From assembly GCA_001295905.1 (NCBI GenBank), contig LJHT01000012.1, positions 1 through 64,000 of the forward strand: 64,000 bases of DNA, given 5' to 3'. Shown one piece after another: positions 16,570 through 25,330 of the stretch. Position 1 is the first letter of the stretch; each line of letters starts with the position of its first letter. A program made the position numbers and the translations under genes. The notes below the pieces were generated by a model. It was not told where the DNA came from, made no database searches, and saw only the letters and a program-made list of their open reading frames with translations. This DNA comes from a beta proteobacterium AAP51 (GTDB taxonomy: Bacteria > Pseudomonadota > Gammaproteobacteria > Burkholderiales > Burkholderiaceae_C).

Positions 16570-18042
16570 ATGCCGAGGTCTTGCCGACCCTTACGCGCTG
16601 TTCGGCCCTGGTTCGCGGGGTGGGTGCTGATGGCCGCCAGCGCGGCCGCCCTGCCCCAGCCGCAGCCCGCCGCTGGCGCCACCCTGCCCCAGACCCGCCT
16701 ACCGCCCGAGGTGGCCCGCGCGCTGAAGGCCGCCGGCGTGCCGCCCGAGGCCCTGGCCGCGGTGGTGCACGACGCCACCACCGGCCAGCGCGTGCTGGCC
16801 TGGCAGGCCGCGCAGCCCATGAACCCGGCTTCGCTGCTGAAGCTGCTGACCACCGCCGCCGCGCTGGAGCGCCTGGGCCCTGCCTGGAACTGGGCCACAC
16901 CGGTGTGGCTGGCCGGCCCGCTGCGCGAGGGGGTGCTGGAAGGCTCGGTGCACCTGCAGGGCCGTGGCGACCCCACGCTGGACGCCGCCAGCGTCGGCCG
17001 CCTGCTGCGCCGCCTGCAGCAGCTGGGCGTGCGCGAGGTCCGCGGCGACATCGTGCTCGACCAGAGCGCCTTCGCCCTGCCGCCCACGGCCGCGGGCGAT
17101 TTCGACGGCGAACCCCTGCGCCCGCAGAACGTGCAGCCCGCGGCCCTGCTGCTGGCCCAGCGCACGCTGGTCTACAGCTTCCTGCCCGACGCGGCCGCCG
17201 GGGTGGCGCGCATCACGGTCGAGCCGCCGCTCACTTCAGCCCTGGCCACGCGCAGCGTGCCGCTGGCCACCGGCCCTTGCGACAACTGGCGGGCAGCACT
17301 GCAGCCGCAGTTCGAAGCCCCGCCCGCGCGCTTTGCCGGCCGCTATGCCAGCGCCTGCGGTGAGCTGGCCTGGGCCGTGGCCGACCCCGAACCCGCCAGC
17401 TTCGAGCTGCGCCTGCTGGAAGCCATGTGGCGCGAGCTGGGCGGCCGCCTGCAAGGCCGCGTGCGCGAAGGGCCGGCCCCGGCGGCACAGGCCCCGAGCT
17501 TCGAGCTGCGCTCGCCGCCGCTGGCCGAGGTGGTGCGCGAGATCAACAAGACCAGCAACAACCTGATGGCGCAGCAGCTTTTCCTCACGCTGGCGCTGCA
17601 GGCCCAGCCCGGCGTGCCGGCCACGCCCGACGGCGCCCGCGAAACCCTGCTGCGCTGGCTGCTCGAACGCACCGGGCCGCTGGGCGATGAAGTCATCATC
17701 GACAACGGCTCGGGCCTGTCGCGCCTGTCGCGGCTGAGCGCTCAGCGCCTGGCCCAGGTGCTGCTGCTGGCCTGGGACGGACCGCTGATGAGCGAGCTGA
17801 TGTCTTCGCTGCCCATCGCGGGCGTGGACGGCACACTGCGCCGTGCGCGCAGCTCGAACGGGCGCGCCCACCTGAAGACGGGTTCGCTGCGCGACGTGGC
17901 CGCATTGGGCGGCTACGTGCTGTCGAACAGCGGCCGGCGCTATGTGTTCGTGGCGCTCATCAACCACGAGCAGGCGCGCGAAGCACGCCCGGCCCTCGAC
18001 GCGCTGTTGCGCTGGACGCTGCGCGACGCGCCGGCCTTCTGA
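16570..18042 (+). CDS. dacB: D-alanyl-D-alanine carboxypeptidase/endopeptidase (PBP4 type)
   Basis: A 490-residue periplasmic penicillin-binding protein of class C (DacB/PBP4, peptidase S13). A signal peptide spans ~1-38. The three active-site motifs are present: S88-LL-K91 (NPASLLKLLTT), SxN at 329-331 (KTSNNLMAQ) and K436-T-G (HLKTGSLRD). The long insert between the first two motifs (~150-310) is typical of PBP4. It trims or cleaves peptidoglycan cross-links. Start choice: ATG at 16570 gives a clean signal peptide (MPRSCRPLRAVRPWFAGWVLMAASAAA). A much longer upstream frame is antisense to tsaB and rejected. The gene ends in a 10-bp repeat array. Confidence 0.93.
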   Translation: MPRSCRPLRAVRPWFAGWVLMAASAAALPQPQPAAGATLPQTRLPPEVARALKAAGVPPEALAAVVHDATTGQRVLAWQAAQPMNPASLLKLLTTAAALERLGPAWNWATPVWLAGPLREGVLEGSVHLQGRGDPTLDAASVGRLLRRLQQLGVREVRGDIVLDQSAFALPPTAAGDFDGEPLRPQNVQPAALLLAQRTLVYSFLPDAAAGVARITVEPPLTSALATRSVPLATGPCDNWRAALQPQFEAPPARFAGRYASACGELAWAVADPEPASFELRLLEAMWRELGGRLQGRVREGPAPAAQAPSFELRSPPLAEVVREINKTSNNLMAQQLFLTLALQAQPGVPATPDGARETLLRWLLERTGPLGDEVIIDNGSGLSRLSRLSAQRLAQVLLLAWDGPLMSELMSSLPIAGVDGTLRRARSSNGRAHLKTGSLRDVAALGGYVLSNSGRRYVFVALINHEQAREARPALDALLRWTLRDAPAF

Positions 18043-18064
18043 ACCCTTCTGAACCGTACTGAAC
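18035..18064. repeat. Three 10-bp tandem repeats over the dacB stop codon
   Basis: CCTTCTGAAC occurs twice perfectly and once with two changes. The first copy contains the dacB stop codon. Because the period is 10, the three TGA triplets (18040, 18050, 18060) fall in three different reading frames. Confidence 0.75.
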
Positions 18065-18089
18065 CGGCCCTGGCCGGCTGCGCCAACGC

Positions 18090-19058
18090 CTAGAAGGGGT
18101 TGCGCTGCGCGCGGTCGACGGCCAGCGAAGCCAGCTGCGCGTGGCCGCCGGGTGCCAGACGCACGTCGCTCGACCACAGGTAGGAACCGGGCACGCCGTC
18201 CACCACCAGCGTGTTGCTGGTGCAGGTGGGCAGCGGCACGGTGCAGACGGGGTCGCTCACGTTGCCCAGGTTGAAGGCAGGCGGAAAGCGGTCGATGGCC
18301 TGGAAGCGCAGCTGGCTCTGCATCAGGCCGACGAAACGGCCGTCGAGCAGCACGCTCACACCGAGCTGCTCGTTGAAGGCGGTGGTCAGGCGCGACAGCA
18401 AGGCCGCGCGGTTGACGCCGGTGGGGTCGAGCCGGGTTTCGGCGCGGGCGAAGGGGGTCACGCCGAGGTCGGGCACGTCGGACACCACCACCTTGGCGCC
18501 CAGGGCCACCAGGCGGTTCACCACCTGGGCCAGCCGCTGCCCGCGGGCGCGCGCCTCGGCCAGCAGCGTAGCTTCGTTCAGGCCGGGGTACTGGGCATAG
18601 AGCTCGAGCAGGTCGTTCGTGCCGGCCAGCACGGTGGCGAGGTCCTTGTCGCGGAAGCCGCCGGCGGCCACCTGCGCCTCGACCTGGGCCGCGACATCGG
18701 CCACCTTCGCGCCCGGCACGGCCAGCATGCGGGCCCGCGGGTTGGGTTCGAAGGTGGGGTTGCACTCGGCAAACACGAAGCCATAGACCCCGGCCAGCTG
18801 CTGCACCCAGATGGGGTTGCCCTGGCAGTTGAGCAGGCCGTTCTCGCCCAGCGCGTTGACGCTGTAGCTGCGGCCGTTGGGGTCGAGTGAACTGTCTTCG
18901 TCGCCGAAGACGAGCAGGCGGCCCGGCACGAAGGGGTCGAACTGGGAACTGCCGCCCCCGCAGGCGGCCAGCAGCCCCAGCGAGAGTAGGACTGCCTTTG
19001 CCGCCCACCGGCCGGCCGAACTGCGCCACCTTGTGAGGGCCATGCTGCTGAAGATCAT
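18090..19058 (-). CDS. SGNH/GDSL-like esterase lipoprotein
   Basis: A 322-residue secreted protein with a lipobox (LLAAC, Cys33) followed by a Gly/Ser linker. Block I reads LVFGDEDSSLDPNG where a GDSL enzyme normally has GDS. Block III is present as VLAGTNDLLELY, and block V may be DVRLAPGGHAQLASLA near the C-terminus. The blocks YSVNALGENGLLNCQGNPIWVQQLAG and FVFAECNP recur in Burkholderiales lipoproteins annotated as phospholipase/esterase. The catalytic serine is therefore uncertain (perhaps one of the SS pair). The ATG at 19058 has GGAG 5 bp upstream, which decides the start. It converges with dacB. Confidence 0.7.
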   Translation of the reverse strand: MIFSSMALTRWRSSAGRWAAKAVLLSLGLLAACGGGSSQFDPFVPGRLLVFGDEDSSLDPNGRSYSVNALGENGLLNCQGNPIWVQQLAGVYGFVFAECNPTFEPNPRARMLAVPGAKVADVAAQVEAQVAAGGFRDKDLATVLAGTNDLLELYAQYPGLNEATLLAEARARGQRLAQVVNRLVALGAKVVVSDVPDLGVTPFARAETRLDPTGVNRAALLSRLTTAFNEQLGVSVLLDGRFVGLMQSQLRFQAIDRFPPAFNLGNVSDPVCTVPLPTCTSNTLVVDGVPGSYLWSSDVRLAPGGHAQLASLAVDRAQRNPF

Positions 19059-19107
19059 CTTTGCTCCGAATTCGGGGTGCCGGCTGGTGCCGAAGGGCCT
19101 GCGGCGT

Positions 19108-20097
19108 TCAGGCGGCGGCGCGCTGCAGGCGGTCGCGCACGCCTTCCCATGCCGGGCCGGGTGGCGGCCGTTCGACCCAGATGGCCTGCACGCCAGCATC
19201 GTCGAACTCGCGCAGCACCGCGAACAACTCGTGGGCCACGGCGGCTGCCTGTGCCGGCATCGGCCGGTGCCACCCGCCCGCACCGAGGGCGTGGGCCGGC
19301 GGCGCGACCCGGGAATATACCCCGATGCCCGCGCAAGCCCCGCTGACGCCAGGCCCGGTGCCCCAGGGCGGCTGGCGTGCGGTGAACAGGCGCACCGGTG
19401 CCCGCGGCGCGTAGTGCGAAGCCAGCGTGCCCGAAGCGCGCGGCGAAGCCGCATCGGGGGCCGCCAAGGTTTCGCCCAGTACCGCCTCCAGCTGTGCCCG
19501 GCCCAGCTGGCCGGGGCGCAGCAGGGCGGGCCATTCGCGCGTGCAATCGACGATGGCCGACTCGATGCCCACGCCGCAGGCGCCGCCGTCCAGCACCGCG
19601 AGGCCGGGGCCGAACTCGGCCACCACGTGCGCAGGCTGGGTGGGGCTGACGCGCCCGAAGCGGTTGGCGCTGGGCGCGGCCACGCCGGCCACGCCCAGCG
19701 CTGCCGCTTCGCGCAGCAGCGCCAGCGCCACGGGGTGCGCCGGCAGGCGCAGGCCGATGCTGGCCTGGCCCCCGGCCGCGGCAGCGGCCACGCCGGGGCG
19801 GCGCGGCACGATGACCGTCAGCGGCCCGGGCCAGAAAGCGGCCATCAGGCGCTGCGCCGCCGGGCTGAGGCTTTCGGCAAACACCGAGGCCGCGGCGGCA
19901 TCGGCCACGTGCACGATGAGCGGGTGGCCTGCAGGGCGGCCTTTGGCGGCGTAGATGCGCGCCACGGCGGCATCGTCATCGGCGCGGGCACCCAGGCCGT
20001 AGACGGTTTCGGTGGCGAAGGCCACCAGCTCGCCTGCGGCCAGCCGTGCGGCGGCTTCGCGCACGGCCAGGGGGTCGCGGCCTGAGAGCAGCGGCAT
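19108..20097 (-). CDS. L-threonylcarbamoyladenylate synthase, Sua5 type
   Basis: A 329-residue protein. The N-terminal YrdC domain (~10-200) has FATETVYGLGARADDDAAVARIYAAKGRPAGHPLIVHV, the binding site for threonine, bicarbonate and ATP, and SANRFGRVSPT. A C-terminal Sua5 domain follows the linker SGTLASHYAPRAPV (~220-325), so this is the long Sua5 form. It makes threonylcarbamoyl-AMP for the t6A modification with TsaB. It lies 23 bp after purK in the same direction. The ATG at 20097 is the first that keeps the domain start intact. Confidence 0.9.
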   Translation of the reverse strand: MPLLSGRDPLAVREAAARLAAGELVAFATETVYGLGARADDDAAVARIYAAKGRPAGHPLIVHVADAAAASVFAESLSPAAQRLMAAFWPGPLTVIVPRRPGVAAAAAGGQASIGLRLPAHPVALALLREAAALGVAGVAAPSANRFGRVSPTQPAHVVAEFGPGLAVLDGGACGVGIESAIVDCTREWPALLRPGQLGRAQLEAVLGETLAAPDAASPRASGTLASHYAPRAPVRLFTARQPPWGTGPGVSGACAGIGVYSRVAPPAHALGAGGWHRPMPAQAAAVAHELFAVLREFDDAGVQAIWVERPPPGPAWEGVRDRLQRAAA

Positions 20098-20120
20098 CGC
20101 TGTGCAGGCCCGGCAGGCCG

Positions 20121-21407
20121 CTAGAAGCCCGGCAGGCCCAGCAGCGCCGCAGCCTGCAGCGCCACCGCGCGGGCCTGCGCCGCCGTGGCGGCCGTCACCG
20201 TGAGGTGGCCCATCTTGCGCCCGCGGCGGGCTTCGGCCTTGCCGTACAGGTGCAGGTGCACGCCGGGCAGGGCCAGCACGGCCGGCCAGTCGGGCGGGCG
20301 CGGGCCCGGGGGTGCCTTGGCTGCCGAGGCGGATGCCGCCGCAGGACCTGCCACCGACGCAGCCGCACCATCGAACCACAGGTCACCCAGCAGGTTCAGC
20401 ATCACCGCCGGGGAGTGCAGACGTGGCGGCACCAGCGGCAGGCCTGCCAGCGTGCGCAGTTGCAGGTCGAACTGCGACACATCGCAGGCGTCCAGGCTGT
20501 AGTGGCCCGAGTTGTGCGGGCGCGGCGCCATCTCGTTGGCCACGAGGCGGCCGTCTTCGAGCACGAAAAACTCAACGCACAGCACACCCACGTAGCCCAG
20601 CGCGCGAGCGAGTTGCTGCGCCAGCGCCACGGCCTGCAAGGCGGTGGCTTCGGGCACATCAGGCGCCGGCACTTGCGTGACGGCCAGGATACCGCCACGG
20701 TGCAGGTTCTGCTGCACGGGCAGGTGCACCACCGTGCCGTCGGCGCCCCGCGCGACGATGACGCTGATCTCCAGGCGCAGCGGCAGGCGCTGCTCCAGCA
20801 CACAGGGCACGCTGCCGAGCGCCGCCCAGGCGGCGGGCAGTTCCGCCAGCGACAGCACCGTGGTCTGGCCCTTGCCGTCGTAGCCCAGGCTGGCCGTCTT
20901 CAGGATGCCGGGCAAGAGCGCGGCATGCGCCTCGGCGCGCGCCGCTTCGGCGCTGTCTATCACGGCATGCGGCGCGCAGGGCACGCCGGCCGCCAGGAAG
21001 GCGGCCTTCTCGCGTGCACGGTGCTGGCATACCTCTACCGCGGCAGCCGGCGGCGCCACGGTGCAGTGGGCAGCCAGCGCGCGCAAGGCCTGGGCCGGGA
21101 CGTTCTCGAACTCGGTGGTGACGGCCGCGCAGCTGGCGCCCAGCTGAGCGAGCGCCGCTGCGTCGGCATAAGGGGCCTTCAGATGCACATCGGCCGCGGC
21201 ACCGGCCGGGCTGGCGGCGTCGGGCTCGAGCACGGTGACGGCATAACCCTGCGCCTGCGCCGCGTGTACGAACATGCGGCCGAGCTGGCCGCCGCCCAGC
21301 ACACCCAGGCGCGTGCTGCCTGGCAGCCAGGGCTCGGCCGGCCGCGAGGGCGTGGACGGGGGCAGAGGCATGGGCGGCCCACCGGCCTCGGTTTGCGGCG
21401 GATTCAC
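20121..21407 (-). CDS. purK: 5-(carboxyamino)imidazole ribonucleotide synthase
   Basis: A 428-residue ATP-grasp enzyme of purine synthesis. It carboxylates AIR to N5-CAIR, the substrate of PurE. Visible are [23 protein letters not shown] near the N-terminus, [13 protein letters not shown], the ATP-grasp block [17 protein letters not shown], and the metal-binding region [27 protein letters not shown]. An Ala-rich insert near residue 350 ([19 protein letters not shown]) is not found in E. coli PurK. The start overlaps the purE stop by 4 bp. Confidence 0.95.
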   Translation of the reverse strand: MNPPQTEAGGPPMPLPPSTPSRPAEPWLPGSTRLGVLGGGQLGRMFVHAAQAQGYAVTVLEPDAASPAGAAADVHLKAPYADAAALAQLGASCAAVTTEFENVPAQALRALAAHCTVAPPAAAVEVCQHRAREKAAFLAAGVPCAPHAVIDSAEAARAEAHAALLPGILKTASLGYDGKGQTTVLSLAELPAAWAALGSVPCVLEQRLPLRLEISVIVARGADGTVVHLPVQQNLHRGGILAVTQVPAPDVPEATALQAVALAQQLARALGYVGVLCVEFFVLEDGRLVANEMAPRPHNSGHYSLDACDVSQFDLQLRTLAGLPLVPPRLHSPAVMLNLLGDLWFDGAAASVAGPAAASASAAKAPPGPRPPDWPAVLALPGVHLHLYGKAEARRGRKMGHLTVTAATAAQARAVALQAAALLGLPGF

Positions 21408-21901
21408 GACAGGGCCTGCGTCATCGCACGTGCCGCTTCGGTCTGGCGTGCTCGGAAGGCCAGCAGTCGCTGGCGCAGGTCTTCGTCTTCGTTGGCCAGC
21501 ATGGCCACGGCGAACAAGGCGGCATTGGCGGCACCTGCCGCACCGATGGCGAAGGTGGCCACGGGGATGCCCTTGGGCATCTGCACGATGGAGTACAGCG
21601 AATCGACCCCTTGCAGGTGCTTGCTGGCCACGGGCACGCCCAGCACCGGCACCACGGTCTTGGCAGCCAGCATGCCGGGCAAGTGTGCCGCACCGCCCGC
21701 ACCGGCGATGATGACCTTCAAGCCACGCGCTGCTGCGCCCTCGGCGAAGGCGAACATGTCGTCGGGCATCCGGTGCGCAGAGACCACGCGCTTTTCGTAG
21801 GCCAGGCCGAATTCATCGAGGACGGCGGCAGCGTGCTGGAGGGTGTCCCAGTCGCTGGAGGAGCCCATGGCTAGGGCGATGGAAGGCAGAACGGTTTTCA
21901 A
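21404..21901 (-). CDS. purE: N5-carboxyaminoimidazole ribonucleotide mutase
   Basis: A 165-residue class I Pur[11 protein letters not shown] (residues 12-21) binds the phosphate, [44 protein letters not shown] is the family core, and [23 protein letters not shown] closes the active site. It converts N5-CAIR to CAIR. The start is most likely TTG at 21901: the internal ATG of MGSSSDW would remove the first beta-strand, and a nearby upstream ATG is out of frame. purE and purK overlap by ATGA and form an operon. Confidence 0.95.
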   Translation of the reverse strand: MKTVLPSIALAMGSSSDWDTLQHAAAVLDEFGLAYEKRVVSAHRMPDDMFAFAEGAAARGLKVIIAGAGGAAHLPGMLAAKTVVPVLGVPVASKHLQGVDSLYSIVQMPKGIPVATFAIGAAGAANAALFAVAMLANEDEDLRQRLLAFRARQTEAARAMTQALS

Positions 21902-21939
21902 AAGATGGAACTCTCTTCATCCACGGCAGGGGCGTTGCC

Positions 21940-23067
21940 TTAGTGTGCAGTCCGGAAGGGTACAGGAGGAAACTGCACAAGCTGCTCGCGCAACCGTTGA
22001 CACAACTCACTGTGCTGCTCGATCGCTCCCTCTAGCTGCGCCGACCACGCCTCTGGCGCATTCGGGATGGCACAGAGTCGTGCGGACTCACTGACGGAAG
22101 ATGCAATCACGCATTGGTCGTCACTCAACACAAACGCGACATCCGAATAGGAACTGAAGCATTCTTCAAGATGCACACGTGCCTCCTCAAGCCGGCCACA
22201 TTGCGCCAGCGACAAAGCAAGATCGGCCCGTAGCAACAGGCGTTCAGCTGACTGCTGAGGCACTTCAGTTCCACTCAGAAGCTGCATTAAAGGTTCGACC
22301 GCGGCCTCGTATTGCGCCTGCAGAACCAAGAGACTGGCTTTTGAACTGGCCAGCAGATGCTCGAGGGAACTCAGTCTTGCTGCAGCCTGATAGTTGATAG
22401 CTGACTCGACATCTAAACGGAGAAGTGTGCGATCGATGCCAGACTCGACTTGAGCGAGGGCATCGAACCGCGCACGTGCGACTCTCAACGCGGCTCGGTT
22501 GTATGTCAACGCTCCTACAGCAGCGTGATCCCCTCGGCGGCTAGCCTCTTGCCTGGCGATTTCGTACCAAGCCTGCGACTGGGCCGCCAAACCGGCAAAC
22601 AGATTGGCGTCGCCGAGAGTCAAGGCGAGGCGACACGGCGTGAATCCCGGGTCATCCGCCGATTGAGCAAGCGCTTCAAAGGCCCGTGAAATTTCCGTGA
22701 CCATTGAATCAAAACGCGAATGATTGAACTCAATGTGAGCCATCCAAGCAGATGTCAAAGCAATGAGCCCTTGTTCGCGAAAGCCCTTGCTGAGAAGACT
22801 CGCTCGAAGCATTCGATCTCGAGCTAACGGACTCAAGTCTCCGTAATAGGCCTGTAGCGCCTCAAGCACGATAATCAGAATAGAAACGCGCGGATTAAGA
22901 TAACTTCCAAACTCCTGGCGAAGGATCTTCCTAGCCTGCTCTGCACGCTCTCGCTCACCTACCCGAGCCCAGTAGGCCCCGAGTTCGGCCAAGACGAAGG
23001 CCCGCGCCTCCGATCCCTGAACCGCGTTCAACGAAGTGAGAAGTTTTTGTTCCAACGGCGACGTCAT
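21940..23067 (-). CDS. Unrecognised helical-repeat (TPR-like) protein, AT-richer than its surroundings
   Basis: A 375-residue soluble protein built of paired amphipathic helices (ARAFVLAELGAYWARVGERERAEQARKILRQ; LLVLQAQYEAAVEPLMQLL; DLALSLAQCGRLEEARVHLEECF), the pattern of tetratricopeptide solenoids. No signal peptide, catalytic motif or DNA-binding domain is seen. The start ATG at 23067 has a strong GGAGGG site. Base use differs sharply from neighbours: in 22681-22740 only 27 of 60 bases are G or C. This suggests a recently acquired gene or relaxed selection. It sits between the histone-like gene, from which terminators separate it, and purE (38 bp). Function unknown; a scaffold or regulatory partner is a guess. 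Confidence 0.65.
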   Translation of the reverse strand: MTSPLEQKLLTSLNAVQGSEARAFVLAELGAYWARVGERERAEQARKILRQEFGSYLNPRVSILIIVLEALQAYYGDLSPLARDRMLRASLLSKGFREQGLIALTSAWMAHIEFNHSRFDSMVTEISRAFEALAQSADDPGFTPCRLALTLGDANLFAGLAAQSQAWYEIARQEASRRGDHAAVGALTYNRAALRVARARFDALAQVESGIDRTLLRLDVESAINYQAAARLSSLEHLLASSKASLLVLQAQYEAAVEPLMQLLSGTEVPQQSAERLLLRADLALSLAQCGRLEEARVHLEECFSSYSDVAFVLSDDQCVIASSVSESARLCAIPNAPEAWSAQLEGAIEQHSELCQRLREQLVQFPPVPFRTAH

Positions 23068-23151
23068 CGAAAGACCCTCCTTCGAAGAGATTCGAGAGCA
23101 GTTAGCGCGCTTATTGCAACCCCTTAGGTCGGATCCGAGAAGCACCTGCAA

Positions 23152-23183
23152 GAAAAAAGGGCTCAGCGTTGGCTGAGCCCTTT
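23152..23183 (-). terminator. Rho-independent terminator of the histone-like gene
   Basis: A perfect 8-bp stem (23159-23166 with 23173-23180, loop of 6) is followed on the minus strand by a run of T (AAAAAA at 23153-23158 on the plus strand). It lies about 55 bp after the stop of the histone-like gene and upstream of the TPR-like gene. Confidence 0.88.
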
Positions 23184-23190
23184 CGATTCA

Positions 23191-23212
23191 GGCCTCATTA
23201 CTGCGTGAGGCC
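23191..23212 (-). terminator. Second hairpin just ahead of the main terminator
   Basis: A 7-bp perfect stem (23191-23197 with 23206-23212, 8-base loop) lies between the histone-like stop codon and the T-rich terminator. It has no T-run of its own. It may back up the terminator or protect the 3' end of the mRNA. Confidence 0.55.
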
Positions 23213-23234
23213 TTCTTCAGAGTTGACTCCGCAG

Positions 23235-23708
23235 TCAGGGCTTGTTGCCAGTGGGAAATGGCCAAGCAGCTGCGGGATTCAGTGCCGTCTTCGCAGGCGC
23301 TGCTGCAGGCGCTGGCGCAGGCGCAGGCGCAGTCGGTGCCGCAGGCGCGGCCTTCTTGGCTGCCTTCTTGGCAGCAGGCTTCTTCGCGGTTGGCTTCTTC
23401 GCCGCGGCCGCCTTCTTGGCCGGCGCAGCCTTCTTCGCCGGCGCCGCCTTGGGGGCAGCGGCCTTCTTCGCCGGGGCGGCCTTCTTGGCGGCAGCCTTCT
23501 TGGCCGGGGCGGCCTTCTTCGCCGGCGCAGCCTTCTTGGCGGCAGCGGCCTTCTTCGCCGGCGCAGCCTTCTTGGCCGGGGCTACCTTCTTGGCAGCAGC
23601 CTTCTTGGCCGGGGCGGCCTTCTTCGCCGGAGCGGCAGCCTTCTTGGCGGGGGCTGCCTTCTTCGCGGGAGCCTTCTTGGCCGGAGCGGCCTTCTTTGCA
23701 GTTGCCAT
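23235..23708 (-). CDS. Lysine/alanine-rich histone H1-like DNA-binding protein
   Basis: A 157-residue protein made mostly of tandem PAKKA / AAKKA units (about residues 3-115), then an Ala/Pro-rich stretch (APTAPAPAPAPAAAPAK) and a C-terminus LNPAAAWPFPTGNKP. Such tails resemble eukaryotic H1 C-terminal domains and the bacterial AlgP/HctB/BpH1 proteins, which bind DNA non-specifically and compact the nucleoid. Start choice: ATG at 23708 has AGGAG 7 bp upstream; MIKEIV a few codons earlier would include that site in the coding region. The repeated DNA makes length variation by slippage likely. It follows nrdB by 274 bp. Confidence 0.88.
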   Translation of the reverse strand: MATAKKAAPAKKAPAKKAAPAKKAAAPAKKAAPAKKAAAKKVAPAKKAAPAKKAAAAKKAAPAKKAAPAKKAAAKKAAPAKKAAAPKAAPAKKAAPAKKAAAAKKPTAKKPAAKKAAKKAAPAAPTAPAPAPAPAAAPAKTALNPAAAWPFPTGNKP

Positions 23709-23731
23709 AACGATCTCCTTGATCAAGTTAC

Positions 23732-23762
23732 AAAAGGCTCCGCGCTGCTACGGTCGCAGCGC
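23732..23762 (-). terminator. Hairpin with T-run just upstream of the histone-like gene
   Basis: A 7-bp GC stem (23742-23748 with 23756-23762) is followed six bases later, on the minus strand, by TTTT (23735-23732). It stands only 23 bp before the histone-like start. It could end the nrdB transcript or act as an attenuator in the histone leader. The rest of the 23709-23982 gap shows nothing else recognisable. Confidence 0.4.
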
Positions 23763-23982
23763 AGAGATCCACCGCCCGGTGGTCTGCTGGAAGGTTTGCA
23801 CCCCCAGCGGTTGCCCCAGTGCGGTGAACGGGGAAGCGAGCCTGGCCCTGGTGCCGGCTGGTGCCAGTCTTGGCAGCCTGGGCTCGCAATGCTTGATCTC
23901 TTTCATGCACCTGCCGCGCCCGCGTCTTTGCGCGGGTCGGTGGTCGGCAGTTGCTGGGGTGCAGAAGTCATGCGACCGAAGT

Positions 23983-25218
23983 TCAGTCCCACGCCAGCGC
24001 ACCGCCGGTCTGGTAGTCGATGACGCGCGTTTCGAAGAAGTTGCGCTCCTTCTTCAGGTCGATCATCTCGCTCATCCACGGAAACGGGTTCTCTTCGTTC
24101 GGGAACAAGGCTTCCAGGCCGATCTGCTGCGCGCGGCGGTTCGCGATGTAGCGCAGGTAGCCCTTGAACATGTTCGCGTTCATGCCCAGCACGCCGCGGG
24201 GCATGGTGTCTTCCGCGTAGCGGTACTCCAGTTCCACGGCCTTCTCGAACAGCGCCTTGATCTCGGCCTTGAAGGCCGGCGTCCACAGGTGCGGGTTCTC
24301 GAGCTTGATCTGGTTGATGACGTCGATGCCGAAGTTGCAGTGCATCGACTCGTCGCGCAGGATGTACTGGTACTGCTCGGCAGCGCCGGTCATCTTGTTC
24401 TGGCGGCCCAGCGCCAGGATCTGCGTGAAGCCGACGTAGAAGAACAGCCCTTCCATCAGGCAGGCGAAGACGATCAGGCTCTTCAGCAGCTTCTGGTCGT
24501 TCTCGGGCGTGCCGGTGTGGAAGTGCGGGTCCATGATCGCCTCGATGAAGGGGATCAGAAACTCGTCCTTGTCGCGGATGGACGCCACCTCGTGGTAGGC
24601 GTTGAAGATCTCGCTCTCATCCAGGCCCAGGCTCTCGACGATGTACTGGTAGGCGTGCGTGTGGATGGCCTCTTCGAAGGCCTGGCGCAGCAGGAACTGG
24701 CGGCACTCGGGGGCCGTGATGTGGCGGTAGCTGCCCAGCACGATGTTGTTGGCAGCCAGCGAATCGGCGGTGACGAAGAAGCCGAGGTTGCGCTTGATGA
24801 TGCGGCGCTCGTCCTCGGTCAGGCCGTTCGGGTCTTTCCAGGTCGCGATGTCGCGCGACATGTTCACCTCTTGCGGCATCCAGTGGTTGGCGCAGGTGGC
24901 GAGGTACTTCTCCCAGGCCCACTTGTACTTGAACGGCACCAGCTGGTTGACGTCGGTCTGGCCGTTGATGATGCGCTTGTCGGCGGCGTTCACGCGGCGC
25001 TGGCTGGCCATGGGTTTGGCGGTGCCGATGGCCGGCGCGTTCTGAACGATGGCCGCGCTGGCGTTCACGGTGACAGCAGCCTTCAAGGAAGCGGCTGCGG
25101 AGGTGGGGGCTGCCGGTGCTGCCGGCTGGGCCGGCAGGGGCTCAAACGCGGGCGTCGGCAAAGCCGCGCTGTGCGCTTGTTTCGGGGTGCTTTGAACGTC
25201 GTCTTCCCAGACCAGCAT
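23983..25218 (-). CDS. nrdB: Ribonucleoside-diphosphate reductase subunit beta (class Ia)
   Basis: A 411-residue diiron protein that generates the tyrosyl radical for NrdA. Ferritin-like helices carry the ligands: the Asp in the WKDPNGL region, Glu/His in [26 protein letters not shown], with the probable radical Tyr in HAYQYI, and Glu/His in [11 protein letters not shown]. The C-terminus ends in a flexible NrdA-binding tail. The N-terminus has a long Ala/Pro-rich extension (about residues 10-65) absent from E. coli NrdB. Start: ATG at 25218 (MLVWEDD) with GGAAG upstream is preferred to TTG at 25239. The gene follows nrdA by 163 bp. Confidence 0.95.
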   Translation of the reverse strand: MLVWEDDVQSTPKQAHSAALPTPAFEPLPAQPAAPAAPTSAAASLKAAVTVNASAAIVQNAPAIGTAKPMASQRRVNAADKRIINGQTDVNQLVPFKYKWAWEKYLATCANHWMPQEVNMSRDIATWKDPNGLTEDERRIIKRNLGFFVTADSLAANNIVLGSYRHITAPECRQFLLRQAFEEAIHTHAYQYIVESLGLDESEIFNAYHEVASIRDKDEFLIPFIEAIMDPHFHTGTPENDQKLLKSLIVFACLMEGLFFYVGFTQILALGRQNKMTGAAEQYQYILRDESMHCNFGIDVINQIKLENPHLWTPAFKAEIKALFEKAVELEYRYAEDTMPRGVLGMNANMFKGYLRYIANRRAQQIGLEALFPNEENPFPWMSEMIDLKKERNFFETRVIDYQTGGALAWD

Positions 25219-25330
25219 GTGTGTGTACTTCCAACTCAAAACGAATTATCGGAGTGTTGTGCGCGAACACCAAGCACTGCTTGACATCGCGCACCTCTCG
25301 TTGTTGCAGCAGCGCATCGGCACGTGAGCA

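Noticed and set aside
23242-23710. The repeat block at the histone-like gene as a CRISPR or minisatellite without coding role
   Set aside because: Units are short and irregular, and the frame encodes a coherent Lys/Ala tail with a good ribosome site, a terminator and a conserved-looking C-terminus.
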